Shown one piece after another: positions 34,073 through 46,411 of a DNA stretch of 64,000 nucleotides. The DNA is taken from NCBI GenBank assembly GCA_034670405.1, contig JAXDDX010000055.1, positions 1,309,501 through 1,373,500 of the forward strand, in the 5' to 3' direction. The DNA comes from Hoplostethus atlanticus (Eukaryota; Chordata; Actinopteri; Trachichthyiformes; Trachichthyidae). The position numbers and the translations under genes were made by a program. The notes beneath the pieces are model-generated. The model saw nothing but the letters and a program-made list of their open reading frames with translations, did no database searches and was not told where the DNA came from. How positions within the stretch are numbered: position 1 is the first letter of the stretch; every line of letters starts with the position of its first letter.

Positions 34073-34811
34073 AATTTATATAGGTGATCAGAACAAAAGA
34101 TTTTTCTCCTCTGGATAACTCCCTCCCCATTTGTAGCTAATGCTGGCTAGAAAACAAGTAAAAATCTGACTTTTTGTGGTCGATAAAAAAAACACATGGC
34201 CCAAAGCATTGTTGAAAGCAGGCAGAGGAGGTGCTTAGCGTGGCCAATCAGAGTGCAGGGCGGTGTGTGTGTGTGTTTTAATGTGTATTGTGATCTACTC
34301 TTTAGGAAGGCATCTATTAACACCAATTGTAACCTCACTGCCTTGGAACCTGCCTTCAGCTGTTAGCACCCTGCCACCTCCATTCACCTTACTGACACAC
34401 ACACACACACACTCAGCAAGGGCAATCTATGTTATCTCTCAGCTCTTTTTTCTTGTTACTGCGGCACTTTTTTTTATCTGTTTTTAAAAGGAAGTAGTAG
34501 CACAGCGGGAGTGTATGACGTCACTCTTTTTTTTTTGGACCTGCAATTGTATGTCAAGACAAGAACCCTCCACCCCCCACCACCGCCCCCCTCCACCCCA
34601 GGGCTAATCAGTGTAATTTTAAAAATGCAAGAACAAAGAGGTGAGATGCATCATTGCCCCATTTTGTCAAAATCTAATTTGCGGTGTCTGCGATGTCTTG
34701 CGTGTGATGGATAAACGAACAAATGAACAAACGGAGGCAGAACCATGAACAGAAATAGAATGGAGGGGGTGATTAAGAAAGAGAGCGAGCAAGAGAGAGA
34801 GACATAACCGC

Positions 34812-34839
34812 AGAGAGAGAGAGAGAGAGAGAGAGAGAT
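34812..34839. repeat. (GA)n microsatellite
   Basis: Pure GA run in a purine-rich neighbourhood (34,780-34,840). Confidence 0.95.
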
Positions 34840-36905
34840 TCAAAGAGCATTGTCGGCTCTTTTGAGGAGCTGGCCCGGTAAATGGCTGGGCTGGCTGGCT
34901 GGCTGCTGACAGGTGAGGATGTCGTTTATCAACAGGTGTTAGGAAGCCAATGAAGATATGAGGACAGATAGCGGGCGGGCAAGACGGCGCGAAGAGAGAG
35001 AGAAAGAAAGCGGAGAGAGAAAGAGGGAGAGCGGGTAGAAGCCGCAGACAAGGCGTGTGCGTGCCGCCGACAGCCGAGCCTGCAAACGCCCACTCACCAC
35101 TTCCAGTCTCACCTCAGATGCTCCTCTTCCTCCTGCTTTATCTCTGACGATGAGGAGTTTAATTAGCGATGAGACGTAGTAGTAGTAGTAGCACAACACA
35201 AACAACCTACAGGAAAAAATTGTGGAAATGCCCTGAGGGCCGAAACACAAGGTCTTATCAGGAGCAACGCCCCACCCCCAGCGGCCCTTTTTCTGTGGAA
35301 TTTCATTATTAAGGTTTTATCAGATGCACAGTCATCCCATTATCTGTGCGTTGCGGTTGTTGGATTCTGTCTAAAGGGAAGGATTTGCTCTGTGATTAAG
35401 AGAGGAGTGGGTATTTATAATGCATGAGAGTCGCGCCTGTGGTGGAGCCGGTCCATAATAGCTTTTATTCCTAAACACTTTGCACTGGAAATTCTCGTGC
35501 AAAACAACAACGCGTGCAACGGACCGTGAGAAATGAATATAGAGACAAAAACCCGAGGATGGATGTAAGAGGACAGAGGACAAAGCTTCCTGTCCTCCTG
35601 TGCCAGATGGGCACCTCTGCTGTTGTGAGTCGTCCAAGCTGGCTTCGCTCCAGGCATCAGGCGCGACCGCAATATCTGTCCCAAGGGAAACGAGGCTATC
35701 TCTTGGTGTTCAGGTAGCAAGGGGGGGGGCGGGGGGGTCAGCATCCTGCCTCTAAACCTGGAAGAGGAAGCTAATCCGGGGGTCAAAGAGGGTCGTAGTG
35801 TTGAGTGAGATTTCACATGAGTGGATTCCCCTCTTCCTAAACTCTTCATTAAAACCCTGCACCTGGGCCTAAGACGGATCCTTGGGGAACCCCCCGTCAT
35901 GGCCACTACCGTCCTCCACCACCCCCCACCCCCCTCGATCCGTCCCACAGCGCCCCACTTATCTCCCCAGCTTCCCTCCCCTGTTGCCCTCACCGCCATT
36001 TTGGGTCAAGCTCAGAGCCGGCAACGTTGAGCCGGCGTGGACGGGAAAGGGATGAGTTAGGATTAAGGAGATAAGAGAGGGCCGAAGTTGCTAAAAAAAA
36101 AACAGGGGAAAAAACGATCGCTGTGGTCCCCGCTTGTTGCTCTCACAATTAATAACGGGTCGTAATCAGGGAGGGTTGTTTTTCAGCGACTTCTCCCGGG
36201 TTTCAGGAGCCCGGTTAGCCAGTTGTCATCCAGCGTTGAGAGGGCAGCAGAGGACCAGGACCTGCTAGCGTCTGATGACAAGCTGCTGCTGTTCATATTC
36301 CACACACACACACACAAATACAAAGTGAGGGATTTGGAGGTGTGTTCAAGTGCACATGAACATCCAACGCACATCCAGATGCCTTGTACAGAAATATTGT
36401 AGGGATGCAGGAGTGTTTATTACTTCTATTGTCTATTGCTAGCACTCCTTATTATTAGTATTGCTGGCAGTCTAAGAATTCAAGCTAATTGCACAGTACT
36501 GCTGCACTCACTCGTTAGCCACTCTGTATGAAATGCAAACACAGATCAAAGTCTGAGGTATAAATGTTTATTGTGCAGCATAATAACCCAAAATTATTTG
36601 TGTTATGAGGCGAATGTTATTTGATGACCGCGCCAATAGATTTGTCTGCAGCTCCGCGCCACACCTCCTGCCAAGAGCGTGTTTACACCATGAGCCCATT
36701 CCCACCGAGCTAACGGCTAACAGGCTAACGGCGGCGTCACACAGCTGCTGCTGCAGCCGCAGCAAGGGGCCTGCTCCGTCTGTGTTATTGTTACTGGTAG
36801 CATTACTGCGCTTAAGCACGACAACATAATTTGTAACAATAAGAACAAATTAGCACAACAGCATCTGTGTACAAGATGTACTTATAGGCCCGCGAAAGTG
36901 GAGAC

Positions 36906-36926
36906 GGGGGGGGGGGGGGGGGGGGG
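36906..36926. repeat. (G)21 homopolymer
   Basis: Unbroken 21-base guanine run within CpG-rich DNA, a potential G-quadruplex and sequencing-error hotspot. Confidence 0.9.
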
Positions 36927-39529
36927 ACGCCGAGTCAAACCGCACGCACAAGACCCGGCTTGCACCCGGGAACACTCGTGAGCTCGGTTTGCCTCCCAAA
37001 CACAGCGGGGTCTCGGATTTCAGGCCTTGCGGTCGCCTCAAATGTATATCGAAGTGCACATCGGGCTCCGTGTCACTGCTGTTTACATGAAAGTGATTTA
37101 TGGGGCTTTTTGAGGGGGAAAGAAGGAAGGGTGATATGGTTTGAACGGGTTTCAGAGACCCAGCTGCCCTGGAGGTCAAGCTACCGTGGCCATTAAGTAG
37201 AAAAAGTATTAATGAGGGTTATTTATCCAAGAAAAAAAAAAAACAGAACTTATTTGTGTCCATAATGGGATACAGTCCCATCAAAAAGCCATTAGAGTAT
37301 TAGTCCTGAGGTCTGTTGGATGTGGAAACATGGCATAACGCTTGTCCAAATGCCAGGCGCAATTGCATGTGAGTAAAATAAACACAGTTTTACGCGCTGT
37401 CGAATCCAGCGGCCGTGCCAGATCTGCGTTGCTCTGCCCCGCTTTTATCTGACAGGCCTATTGTACAGAGAGAGCCTGACAACTCGTCCGACTGGTACGG
37501 TTCTATTTTTTTTCTTTTTTTTTTCTGTGTACATAGTATGTTTGCATCTTCACACACATATACATGTGTGCACACAGCGCACAGGTCCCCTTCTCTGTGT
37601 TTTCTCACAACACCGACGTCTATGGCAAATACAGCTTTTATGGAGGCATGGTGGCGTATTGTCAGGGAGAGATAAAGACCAGGATGAAGCCACTTCCACT
37701 GCCGGGAACTTCACAGGTATCAGGGCATGCACCTTTTTTTTTTTGCATTCAAGGATGACAAATTTGGGCCTGCGCCTCTTTAAATACTACAAAAAAACAT
37801 AGAATGAGAAGGAGGTTGCCAGATAGTTTGATATCATGGAAATGAACATTGTTTCAGTTGTGGACGGTGCATGAGATTGTGTCAGCTCATGATCGACATT
37901 ACCAAACATGGCGGGGCGGCTGTGTTGTGCACCGGCCACGTGACCATTCAAGAATATCGATTTTAACAGAAATGTCCGCATTGTACATATACAAGTTCTG
38001 GGTCCTTTTGCAAACATTAATAAATATCTCCCCTTCCCGGCTGCCGCTGAGCCTGGAAGCTCTGCGCCGCTGTTTATTTCTGCGTTAAAACCAGCACCAG
38101 GTGCCATGCATGTACTGCGCAAGATGCCGGGTATGTCTCCGCGCCAGTGCCACCGAGAAAAACAAACTCCCGGCGTATTTATTGTACTCGATTAAAAGCG
38201 ATCGCGACAATGAGTCTGACGGAGGTCAAACCGTGAGCAGAACAATACGAGCCACATGCGCCTCGCTGCAGCTACAAACCACATGAAGCGAAAAGTGGTG
38301 GGGGGGGGGGTGAGAGGAGGAGCGGGGCACCAATTCAATCCAGATATGGCCAGATTCAAACATTCGGAGGCAGAGTCCAAACACCAAAGGACCACCCCAA
38401 AGGCACCCTGTGGTCTCGCCGAAGACAAATGGACTGCCGGGGCTCGGTGGCATCATAGAAAAATAGATCCGGTTACAGTGATATACTAAATAAGTCAAAC
38501 TTCCGCTCCCTGGAGTTTCGGCCGAGGCGAGCCGAGCTTTAATTGGCTGTGTTTGTTGGGTCGTTCCAGGTATTCAAGGAATTTCCAGGAGAGAACAAAA
38601 AGAGAGAGGAGGGGGGTAGATTACATTAAGAGGTTGAAGAAAAAGCTCAATACACCTCCAACCAGAGTGCCTTGTGCGCTTTGGCACAGCAAGAATTTGT
38701 TCTTTTTTTGGGGGGGGGAGGGAGGGAGGGATGGTGGGTGGGAGCGTGGTGTTTATTGGTTTCTGCCAAGCCAGTCAGAGAAGCAAACACAAGCAGAGTG
38801 AAACCCGATCGACTGGCACCGTGCCTGGGCCAGCGGCAGGGCAGCGCAGCGTCGAGGGAAAAACACACTGACAAACACACACAAGCACAGGACCCCGGTT
38901 CCCAAATAATCACAAGATGAGCAGGCCAGATAAAAAGAAAAAAAAAACCCGGTCGAAACTCCAAAGTGTCTCGGCGCGTTTTTTTTTTTTTAATTTACGG
39001 GAACGGGCGCGAGGTGGAAGTTCGTAAAAAGTCAAGACGACTTTTTAAGTGTCAACCTCGGGGGGAAGTTTTTCCCCGATTGAAGTTTACCAATCCCATC
39101 CCCTTCATCCCATCCCACTCCGTTCTTCCTACACCCCCCCACCCCCCACACACACACACACACACTGGCCCAGCAGGAAAATCCCTCTGTGGCCAGGCAT
39201 TCCTTTTTAACTTGATATGCTTGTGAATCACCCCCAGTGCAGTGGTGCTGCTCCACTAATGAACACAGGGCCCACAGACGGAGCTGTCCATGCCCTGCTA
39301 CGCTCTCCGATCGCACTGGAAAACAGGATCCAGCTGCCCAGCGCCCTGTCATTACAGAAAAACTCCCTGACCCCTCCCCCTCCACTCCCCTCTACCCCCA
39401 AAGACCCTTCTTATAGGTCTCATCCCCCTGACCACATCTCAAACTCACCCATCATCATGCCTCCTGCTGTTTGCCCCTGGTCTGGTCTTAACCCCGGTAA
39501 CCTGCCTTCAGCCTCACCCCTACCCCCAG

Positions 39530-39900
39530 CTGCAGCGGTAGCCCGCAGCTCGCGTTGTTAATGCGACGCGCTCGTATCTACCTTTGTTCTCCGCAAAGCG
39601 TTTTGTCGCAAACCTGCTCGTTAAAAGAGACGTATGAGTTATCGTTAGTGTTAGTCGTACTCCGATGCTTAAGGGGGTCAAGGGGACAGTTCCAATGGCC
39701 CAGCCCTCAAGTCCACCTTCACCCGTGGCCCCGACTCGGGCCCCCCAGCAATTGTCACGTTTAATTGTAACGTTGCGAATCTAGGAATTTAATTTATTCT
39801 CCGGATGAGATCAGCGCCTCAACGCTGTACGCCTTCCGTTCAAAGACTATCTCTGTTTTCACACGTACTGCGCAGAGCTATCGGTGCGTCGCCATTGTTG
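39530..39900. other. CpG-rich patch
   Basis: Dense CpG (GCAGCTCGCGTTG, GCGACGCGCTCGTATC, TTTTGTCGCAAACC, TCGTACTCCG) against a CpG-poor background, with no coding exon or core promoter motif that I can fix. Confidence 0.35.
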
Positions 39901-41032
39901 TTGTTTGGGTTTATGCCGTTTGACTTCAACACTGAAGTAAAAGCGATGTTCTCTGGGCCAGACGCTAAGGTAAATATGGACACGGTGTGGAGGTTGGGGG
40001 GGTTTGGCATGAAATTCCTGTCTGATAAGCCCGTCAAAATGGTGTGCTTGTGGTGTGTCTGTGCAATGGGATGGCATGGGAAATGGACATGGACACACAC
40101 ACACACACGCACGCACGCACACAGGCCCAGCTGATACCAGCATCAGGGTAGAGCGAAGCCATATCTAATATGCTGAGTGAAAAGTAAACACGCCGCTTTG
40201 GCATCAGGGCTTCCCGCTCACTGACAAACCATCAGACTCAAAACAAGCCCGGGGGCCCAGAGGGCTCTGGAGGCACTGGAGTCCAGGGTGGGGCTGGCTG
40301 GCTGGCTGGGCCTGGCCACGAAACACACACACACACACACTCACAAAACAAGAGACAACTAGATTTAATTTCTTTGTTGTTGTTCTGTCAATAGCAATTA
40401 TGTTTGAGGTGCGCCGAGGGGGAAATTGGAGATTTGTCAGTCCTAAATCCCTCCAGCAGAAAAGCAGGCTGCGTCGGTGGCTGCCGTTACCCCGTACCTC
40501 AAGGAAGTGGTTAATAACTGCGGGGTAGTTCCGGAGCTATAAGGTGATGGTATAGTCTCGCCGTGTCCTCGAGGAATTTGTTGATGTGTCAAGTGCAAAC
40601 AGACTTTTGACATTGAGCCTCCGTGTGTGTGGCTGATTGGCGTTTAACAGACTCCCCTGCTGGCTGTGTTGCTAGACACAATAAAGGAACCATCAGACGG
40701 GGCAAGGGGGGGTTGGGGGGGTTGGAGTGGGGTGGGATCTTGACTGCTCCTCCACCCCACACACAGCGCGACTCTCCGGTGCAGTCTGTCTTGCGGTTGC
40801 AAAAAAAAAGTTTCACAAATCATGTTAACAAATATCCCCGGCTGAGCGCCCTGTGGTTTTTTCAGTCCCGAGTACAAGGGCTGGCGCGCTTTTGTTGTGG
40901 CCGGGGGTGGGGGGTGGGGGGGGTTCGAAATGATCTCGGAGGATGCCGGGAGCATGTGAAAAATATTTGTAGCCATAAAGAAAGGCCAATTGGTATTAAT
41001 GGTGTGGAGTGCAGCAGGGGCCACGGGAAGTG

Positions 41033-41055
41033 TGTATGTGTGTGTGTGTGTGTGA
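41033..41055. repeat. (TG)n tract
   Basis: TG run after GTGTGTATG. Confidence 0.9.
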
Positions 41056-41339
41056 GAGTGTGTTTGGTCTGGACCAGTCAGACACACTTGTTTCCCAGTA
41101 GGATGGATCTGATGGGGGCCACAGGGCAGGGAGCAGACAGATTCATCAGAGTCATCAGCCCGGGGTGTCCGGTATCCCAGGGTGCAGCGCTGCAGCTGCC
41201 AGGCCCGCGGTGGCAGCCATGATGGGCTCCAGGTGGACGGCTCGCAGATACGGGATGTTCCGCTAGTGTTCTGCCCCGAAAAAACACAGAAGAGCGAGTA
41301 GTGTATTGTGGGTAACAATAATATAACATTTTCTGTGGT

Positions 41340-41600
41340 TTCCATATCTATCACTCATAAGGAATTATAATCCACTCATAACACCTTATGACCACTCATA
41401 AAGCATCATAGATATAACCTAGAATCAATGTGTAGTTATCTATCAGTATGTCTGACAACATGAGACATTATTATTATTAGACTTTATTATAAGACATAAG
41501 ACACTTGTACTTATAATGCATTATAAGCTGAGTGTGATAAGGCGTTATGACTGCATCTTAACTCCATGAGTTCCCTTATAAAGCACTATAGAAAATAGTT
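41340..41600. repeat. AT-rich palindromic repeat (TTATAATGCATTATAA family)
   Basis: Repeated CTTATAA, CATTATAAG, CACTCATAA and CTTATGAC-like words form a degenerate self-complementary region, with a perfect 18-bp palindrome at 41,510-41,527. Such sequences are known in teleosts as MITE-like interspersed repeats. There is no second copy in this window. Confidence 0.5.
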
Positions 41601-42459
41601 TGAAACAAGTTGTATTAGAAATGATCTCACACTAAGTTATCTATATGTATATAATGTGTTTATAATCTGGGGCAAATCTAATCTGAATCTAATAATCCGA
41701 TGGTGGATTAAGTAACTGGTTGATGAAAGCGTCGTGAGTGCTGCATGGGTCCTGTAATAGAGGGTTATTAGAAGCAAAAATGGCGGCGGAGAGCTGATGT
41801 TTTGAACAGAGTGGGTTCAAGATCCCAGCTGGATTGTAAATATCCACTGGAGGAGCCTTGACTTGACCCCTGTGACCCTGGGGCAGAAAACACATTGGTC
41901 TTCTCTTATCCAGCCTCAGGAATACACACAAAAACAGCACTGAAAAAGTGCTTTAGAGGAAAATAATGACTTTTTTGGGGGGATTAAAGTGGATTTGACC
42001 AAGCTGAGAGTGGATCCGTTGAGATAGTATGCAAGTGCAAAAAGTCCTCAAAGTCCTGCATTCATTTTTTTTATCCTCCCAGAGATCGGATAACACGCGT
42101 GCACAAATACACAACCGCTTGTTAGTTTGTCTGCCGCGCTAGGATTATTCTTAGATGCTTATCGCAACTTTGAAAAATAGCCATTAGCGGCGCTTTGCTC
42201 ATAATAGACTTTTGTCTCTCTTGCCTCCAGTTGGGGAGATGCCTTGTTAAATCCGGAAATTTGTGACAAGTTTGATTTAGGGCTGTTTGGACTGAAACAG
42301 CAGAAGCTCCTCTTGGCAATCAATCAAATCAAACTGAAAGCAGTTATTTTTCTAACCTGACGTGCATCGCGGAGGTATGAAGGCAAGCCTATAAATATAC
42401 CGCCTCATCCACCTCGGAGACAACTTACACTTACTCACGGAGCAAGATGCAAAACAAGG

Positions 42460-42522
<63 letters not shown>

Positions 42523-43790
42523 CAGTTGTCGTGCATGCCAATATAACAAAGTGGTGTGATTGTGAAATTTAAAAATCTGCAAATGGTGACACAGGCAACA
42601 GGAATATGGGGAAGTTGATCTCCTCCCCCCGAGGAGTGAAACTAAAATGCACAGACTGTGATAGAAACCGGGATGAAAATCTTCCCAAATTTTGGAAAAC
42701 TTGCTTTTAAAAACTCATTTCTGGTGAGTTTTGTACAGAGGCACGTGCAATAACATAAACCCTTGAAGAGACATAAGGCGTGTGGTATTCTCATCGTGCA
42801 TATACACCCCCCCCCACACACACTGCTATTAGACTACTAGAGTTACAACAAGTGATCAAAACATGCAGTTTAATAAGAAAAAACAGACATTTGCTGTAGT
42901 TGGCAATGCTTTGACTGGGGAGTATCGATATGACGTCATGGGGGAAATATTGTTGTGTTTTAGGTTTTATTGGTGTGGTTGGTGAGAACATTGCTGCAGG
43001 GGGATTGTTGCGGTGACTGACTGACAGTGCTATTTGCAAGGTTTGAAATGACATCCAATGACTCCAAAGACACCGACGGGAGCGTTTGAAGCAAAATCAA
43101 CAGCGCATCACTTGACATTTGTTCTTAGACGGCTCACTTTGACACACAGATATCAGGAGAACACATCCTGGGTTAAAACAACAGCGGTGACATTTGCAGT
43201 ATCGGAATCACGAGGATATCCTGGAGCGTGACTGGAGCGGGATTAGGGATGTTGCATTTTCACCGTGGTGTGTTTTTATCACCTCGGCGTAAAAAGCAGG
43301 GTATAAAAACAGCGGGGGTATGGAAACAGCGCCGGCGTTGGCATGGCACGCAGCCAAGGCCAGGCGGAGAGGAACGCTCTCTGCAGGATGCTCAGCTTCC
43401 TGCCCCTCCTTAAGCAGGCGCTGAGAGATGTCTTGTAGGTGTAAATGTGATCATTGTACTCCTAAGCTTGTCTACGCTAATGGCAAGGCTTTGGAGGTTG
43501 ACAGCAATTGAAATGTAATAAGTCACTTGCCCCGTTTTCTTGAGTTTGCTGCATGTAAGATGGGGGTGGGGGGGACGCAATCCGAGAGCAACTTTGTTTT
43601 TAATCCGGTTCAGTTACATGCGCTATTGCTTTTGAACAGCAAAGCACAAAATGGTGCATATACCCATTTATTCTCATTCTTCATGTGAATTACAAAAAAA
43701 AATCAAAGTACAATTTATGACGTTGCAGCATTAATTAATATAGCAAAACATAAAACTGCGTGCCAGCAGTGCATAGTGAACTTTAGTAGT
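41600..43790. other. Non-coding stretch
   Basis: Nothing recognised apart from the CT repeat and a TGACGTCA octamer at 42,931-42,938. Confidence 0.45.
42461..42519. repeat. (CT)n microsatellite, 59 bp
   Basis: Longest pure CT run in the window. Confidence 0.95.
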
Positions 43791-43954
43791 TTGTCTATAC
43801 TGGATATACTGAGAGGTATGGATGTATGAAAGAATAAAATAAAATAAAATAAAATAAAATAAAATAAAAATGTTGCTTGTCTATACTGGATATACTGAGA
43901 GCTATGGATGTATAAAATAAAATAAAATAAAATAAAATAAAATAAAATAAAATA
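43791..43954 (+). repeat. 86-bp tandem duplication containing (AAAAT)n arrays
   Basis: A unit starting TTGTCTATACTGGATATACT at 43,791 is repeated at 43,877. Each unit is followed by its own (AATAA)n array (43,833-43,869 and 43,913-43,954). The unique parts differ at few positions (GAGGTATGG versus GAGCTATGG), so the unit including the pentanucleotide array was duplicated as a block. Confidence 0.85.
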
Positions 43955-43959
43955 GTTAA

Positions 43960-44490
43960 AAAAACAAAAAAGACAATAAATTAAAAAAAACAACTAATAA
44001 TCAAATAGTTTAGATAAAGTCATGCTAAAAGGGCATTTCTTCAGCTTTCTTTTGAGAATGTCAGACTATGTTAGTCCCACTGCTACGTCACTGTAATCCG
44101 ACCCGCAGCAGCTCCTCACATCCAGAACCCACCTCGGTCCAGATGGGACAGATGTGCCTCAGCAGACGGATGGTAAAACTGCCCGAAACGACTGGCGCTG
44201 AGATGAGAACAAGCCTCTTCAAACAAAAGGGGGGCAAAGGATTAAAAGCTCCAAATCCTCTAGAGGCATTTTTGGTATCGCGTTAATCCAGATACTTGCC
44301 ATAAAGAGAATGCTGTTTCCTTTCAAAGATGCTCTGGCCTTTGTGGTTATTTTGATGTTACTTGGTGATCATCTTTCATAGTCCCCAATATCATTCCCAA
44401 ATTCATAATAAATGGAATAAGGCCTTTGAAAAGGTGTTTTTATTCCTTTGTGTAAGGACACTTTAAGGACACACACACACTCAGTGGCAC
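43960..44490. other. Non-coding stretch
   Basis: A-rich DNA then unremarkable sequence; no gene or repeat recognised. Confidence 0.4.
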
Positions 44491-44494
44491 CTAA

Positions 44495-44688
44495 ATGAAC
44501 TGGGTTTGCCCCAGAGTGCTGGTCATGCTGGTCATGCTGGTGGCAGTGTATGGAGAAATACCACCAGATGCAGAAAACTGTGACGCTTTCTGGCTGGTCT
44601 ACCCTCCGCTACCTGTCGAGACACCTGCCAGCCTAGAAGCAGGCGTCTTCAGCGGCAGTTTCTACTGTATAGGGATTGGAGTCTTCTA
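44495..44688 (+). CDS. Exon-like ORF with signal-peptide-like start, cut by the transposon
   Basis: The frame opens with MNWVCPRVLVMLVMLVAVYG, a plausible signal peptide with a hydrophobic core and a small residue at the cleavage site. It continues EIPPDAENCDAFWLVYPPLP and then about 25 residues to a YCIGIGVF segment, where the CACTA element starts. The transposon supplies a few more codons and a stop. I recognise no family. In 64 kb an open frame of this length is expected by chance, so the case rests on the N-terminal composition only. Removing the insertion does not give a long continuous frame. Confidence 0.2.
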
Positions 44689-45301
44689 CACTGCCAGAAA
44701 AAGGGGTACGGAAGGGGTCTATTTTTGTACTTTAAGTTAATAGGCATAAAGGGGAAACAATAGCCGTTATGGATTATAAAATTAAAGTGCACTGACAACA
44801 AAATGGCTGCTAACATGGATGGTAGGCATATAATATATTAGTTATAAGTAATTCTTATTTTTGTAGTGTCATCAGGATCAAACATCAGGAACAGAGAGTC
44901 ACACAGAGAATGAGTAAGTGATTTGTGTCTTATGATCCCCTAATCGGGAGTAATTGAGGGAATGATAAGAATATTGGAGTAGTTCTCTCATAATTGTGAT
45001 TGCAGCGCGAGTCCGGCGCGTCTCCCTGAAACCTTGCACAAATCTCCCTGAAATCAGTTCTGTCAACTTGGGATGTCTGACAGTACAACAGTGGTCAAAA
45101 TACATGAAACCGGAATTGTCCCCCTTTTTATTTCATAGATAATAACATTGCATATTTTAATGATATATTGACCGCCGAACTGGAAATGTCCCCGGTTTTC
45201 ATTTCAGAAATCTGGTCACCTTACTGTAGAAGCCACAAGTCTGTATGATATCAACCTTGTTTTGAGAAAAACATGTTTTATTCGCGATGTCATGGAGAAG
45301 T

Positions 45302-45930
45302 ACTACACTACCCACAATCCTAAAGTGTAACAGCGACGTCTCTGATTGGTGGAGCTCGCTGTTACCATGGAAATGTTTACCGCACCCGCGAACATCTTGT
45401 CAGCTAACATTAACGTTAGCTACTAACGTAACCTAGCTAGCTGCTTATCCTGTGCAGCTGGAACGAATCACTGTACCATGTCGATGACAACACTTTACAC
45501 TATACTATATGAAACACTATATATACGCACACAAAACAACAATATCAACACTATACTATTGACAAATGTTAAATTCAAGAAGAAGCGCGCTAAACTATCG
45601 TTAGTTTGGAAGTTTTTGGAAAAGTATCATGGTTTATGGGATGAGTAGTTCCTTCACTTCATAAAATAATTATGTACACAGTCTTGTACCTTTGCCTTTT
45701 CTTCCGTTTTCCCATCTTTTTTTTGCTCAGAATCAAATGTTTTATGGTCACGATTCATCGTCTAGCTGGTTGGCTTGGTTCCAGCCTTAAAACTCTTTAT
45801 ATAAGGATTTTCTGAAATGTCTATGGAGTAAATGAATGGGAAATTTACTTCCGGAACCACAGCCGTAAAAAAAGTGGGCGGTCACTGTTGCGCTCTATGG
45901 GCAAAGATTTTTGCGCCCCAGGCCGGAAAT
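45302..45930 (+). promoter_or_regulatory. Putative promoter of the transposase gene
   Basis: Two ZNF143/Staf-like sites occur: ACTACACTACCCACAATCC at 45,302-45,320, and the reverse complement of 45,631-45,649. Two ETS-type sites follow, ACTTCCGG at 45,847-45,854 and GGCCGGAAAT at 45,921-45,930, with a GC-box-like GTGGGCGG at 45,874-45,881. This is the make-up of TATA-less vertebrate promoters and sits 140-770 bp upstream of the first readable coding block. No transcription start can be fixed from sequence alone. Confidence 0.35.
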
Positions 45931-46068
45931 ACGTGACCTAGCAGTAACTTTAGACAACGTAGAACAATTTGAATCTACATTTTATTGCAGATTATACATT
46001 CTACTCACTAACGATATAATATTTACCTCGCTCATTTAAAAAAAAAGTAATTTTTAAAGTCTTATTCA

Positions 46069-46248
46069 ATGAAGTCTAGGATGTGGGGAGTGGTGGGGCG
46101 GCGCCCTAGCGCCCTCTTTTGGCCAGCCGCCACTGAAGTTAAGTTCACTGAATTTGTGCGCCAGTTGAGGGATCCTGTCTTGACATTAACGTTAGAACCC
46201 GTGCCTCCAGAATGCTATGAGAACCCGTCAACTACAGCAAGGCAAGTG
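46069..46248 (+). pseudogene. Possible 5' exon of the transposase gene
   Basis: A short frame starts MKSRMWGVVGRRPSALFWPA and continues TEVKFTEFVRQLRDPVL...PECYENPS. It lies just downstream of the promoter-like region and upstream of the first clear coding exon. No domain is recognised and the donor is weak (CAAG|GCAAGT or CAA|GTGTGA), so membership in the transposase transcript is a guess. Confidence 0.25.
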
Positions 46249-46411
46249 TGAGATTTGTTTTCATAATATCAGTGTAATGGGTTGCCATTGTCTAAGGAAT
46301 TTCCCCCCATGCTTTTATTAATTATTCTCATCACAGAACTAGGAAAAAAACAATATCTCTGTTTATTCCAACACATAACTATTAAGACATTAGCCACACA
46401 TTTTGTTTTAG

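Larger units (their letters stand above)
34080..41330. other. Long non-coding stretch, mixed GC-rich and microsatellite DNA
   Basis: No exon, RNA gene or transposon end is defensible. It contains the octamer TGACGTCA at 34,516-34,523, GA repeats at 34,812-34,839, a TGGC-rich tract at 34,880-34,905, and a G-run plus CpG-rich sequence at 36,600-37,100. Further pieces are T-runs near 37,505-37,525, CpG-rich sequence at 39,530-39,900, CA runs at 40,096 and 40,324, and a TG run at 41,033-41,055. Several stretches are complex and could be conserved regulatory DNA. Confidence 0.45.

Noticed and set aside
37586-37716. Open segment DVYGKYSFYGGMVAYCQGEI between AG and GT
   Set aside because: Acceptor lies in CA-rich low-complexity sequence, donor is weak and no family is recognised; less convincing than the segment at 2005.
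40623-41354. Overlapping 199-codon (plus) and 236-codon (minus) open frames
   Set aside because: Both exist because the DNA is GC-rich and contains TG and G-rich tracts; no domain or splice evidence on either strand.
5772-42938. Three TGACGTCA octamers (5772, 34,516, 42,931)
   Set aside because: About one is expected per 65 kb by chance; three unlinked hits without promoters do not support regulated sites.
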